Below, in pieces: positions 21,780 through 22,099 of a DNA stretch of 22,099 nucleotides. The stretch comes from AP-15 sp035570595 (lineage in GTDB: Bacteria; Pseudomonadota; Alphaproteobacteria; ATCC43930; CGMCC-115725): contig DATMLF010000068.1 in the NCBI GenBank assembly GCA_035570595.1, positions 1 to 22,099 on the forward strand, read 5' to 3'. The notes beneath the pieces are model-generated. The model saw nothing but the letters and a program-made list of their open reading frames with translations. It was not told where the DNA came from and searched no databases. The position numbers and the translations under genes were made by a program. How positions within the stretch are numbered: the first letter of the stretch is position 1; every line of letters begins with the position of its first letter.

Positions 21780-22099
21780 TCAGCACTGGTTGCTGTCGCC
21801 GCCGCCGAAGTCGCCGCCGCTGAAATCCTGGTCCTGGCCGCCGCCGCTCGGGTCGAAGCCGCCGCCCGAAAAATCCTGGTCGGAGTCCTGGCCGCCCCCG
21901 GCGCTCGGGTCGTACCCGCCGCCCGAAAAATCCTGGTCCTGGGCGCCGCTCGGGTCGTAGCTCCCGGCCGAGAAATCCTGGTCGGCCCCGCCCTGGCCGG
22001 CGCCCGCGTCGCCATAGTAGTTGTTGACGACGGTCTCGCCGAGCCCCGGGGTCGCGCCCTGACCGCCGAGGATGCCGGCGCTGGCGTGCTGGCCGAACA
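21780..22099 (-). CDS. DUF2076-type protein, C-terminal part (partial)
   Basis: A minus-strand frame enters from the window edge and ends with TGA at 21780-21782, giving about 106 residues. It opens FGQHASAGILGG and contains ETVVNNYYGD, a segment I associate with the end of DUF2076 (COG3416, predicted periplasmic ligand-binding) proteins in alphaproteobacteria. It then becomes a Gly/Asp/Gln/Ser-rich tail of imperfect repeats of the form DQDFSGGGYDPS. The last residues are GGGDSNQC. This frame fits better than the Arg/Thr-rich antiparallel alternatives and the Pro-rich plus-strand frame. The N-terminal coiled region of the family would lie beyond the window. The tail is probably disordered and acidic. 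Confidence 0.65.
   Translation of the reverse strand, partial: FGQHASAGILGGQGATPGLGETVVNNYYGDAGAGQGGADQDFSAGSYDPSGAQDQDFSGGGYDPSAGGGQDSDQDFSGGGFDPSGGGQDQDFSGGDFGGGDSNQC
21823..21983 (-). repeat. Imperfect coding tandem repeat in the DUF2076-type gene
   Basis: The 11-mer AAATCCTGGTC (plus strand) recurs at 21823, 21871, 21928 and 21973, at spacings of 48, 57 and 45 nt. All are multiples of three. Each encodes the start of an acidic DQDFS unit followed by Gly/Ser and usually a [Y/F]DPS motif. The units are 15-19 residues long. Confidence 0.75.

Noticed and set aside
21691..21960. Plus-strand Pro/Ser/Trp-rich 89-codon frame (SPPPKS, PPPEKSW repeats)
   Set aside because: This is the reverse complement of the Gly/Asp repeat tail of the DUF2076-type gene. 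It lacks a ribosome-binding site and runs through a palindromic repeat.
21780..21990. CRISPR-like array suggested by recurring AAATCCTGGTC
   Set aside because: The spacing is 45-57 nt in multiples of three, the intervening DNA is itself repetitive, and it encodes a coherent protein repeat. There are no cas genes.

Overview
The window is about 22.1 kb of high-GC DNA with G/C-rich third positions. It looks like chromosomal sequence from an alphaproteobacterium. The reasons are a short prolyl-tRNA synthetase without the editing insertion, a MutL with an Ala/Pro-rich linker, an alphaproteobacterial type of intergenic palindromic repeat, and EcfG-like (GGAAC-N16/17-CGTT) stress promoters. Rhodospirillales or Hyphomicrobiales are plausible, but no rRNA is present to settle it. 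I see no tRNA, rRNA, insertion sequence, prophage or CRISPR array.

Layout. (1) 1-3746: the tail of a PrsR-type response regulator followed by prsT, a large TPR protein. This is the edge of a PEP-CTERM/exosortase (XrtA) exopolysaccharide locus. PrsT carries an old in-register internal duplication of 272 residues. (2) 3865-6495, minus strand: a small secreted protein of unknown function, then mutL. (3) 6791-10786: a probable small-molecule catabolic group, comprising an ACMSD-like amidohydrolase, an acyl-CoA-dehydrogenase-fold flavoprotein (probably a monooxygenase) and an AMI1-like amidase. A DUF3175 gene sits on the opposite strand between the last two. A 120-bp palindromic repeat follows. 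(4) 10943-13843: a class V aminotransferase diverging from proS. A perfect 14-bp hairpin with a U-rich 3' arm lies in the leader region of the aminotransferase gene. (5) 13890-16002: a compact putative general-stress island of four small genes (KGG-motif protein, unknown 67-residue protein, discoidin-like protein, peptidoglycan-binding protein). An EcfG-type promoter can be proposed before three of the transcription units. (6) 16076-21545: a divergent sugar or sugar-acid catabolic cluster. The minus strand has a COG3618 amidohydrolase/lactonase, a Gal80-like Gfo/Idh/MocA oxidoreductase and a UxuA-like dehydratase/isomerase. The plus strand has an adducin-type class II aldolase and an enolase-superfamily dehydratase. 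(7) 21780-22099, minus strand: the C-terminus of a DUF2076-type protein made of imperfect Gly/Asp/Ser repeats.

How they may work together. The 16-21.5 kb cluster contains the enzyme classes of a non-phosphorylative pathway: oxidation of a sugar to a lactone, lactone opening, dehydration and C-C cleavage. Several of these proteins differ from the best-known family members at catalytic or metal-binding positions, so the substrate cannot be guessed from homology. I regard this divergent cluster and the stress island as the best candidates for something not yet described. Both proposals are inferences from reading the sequence, not demonstrated functions.
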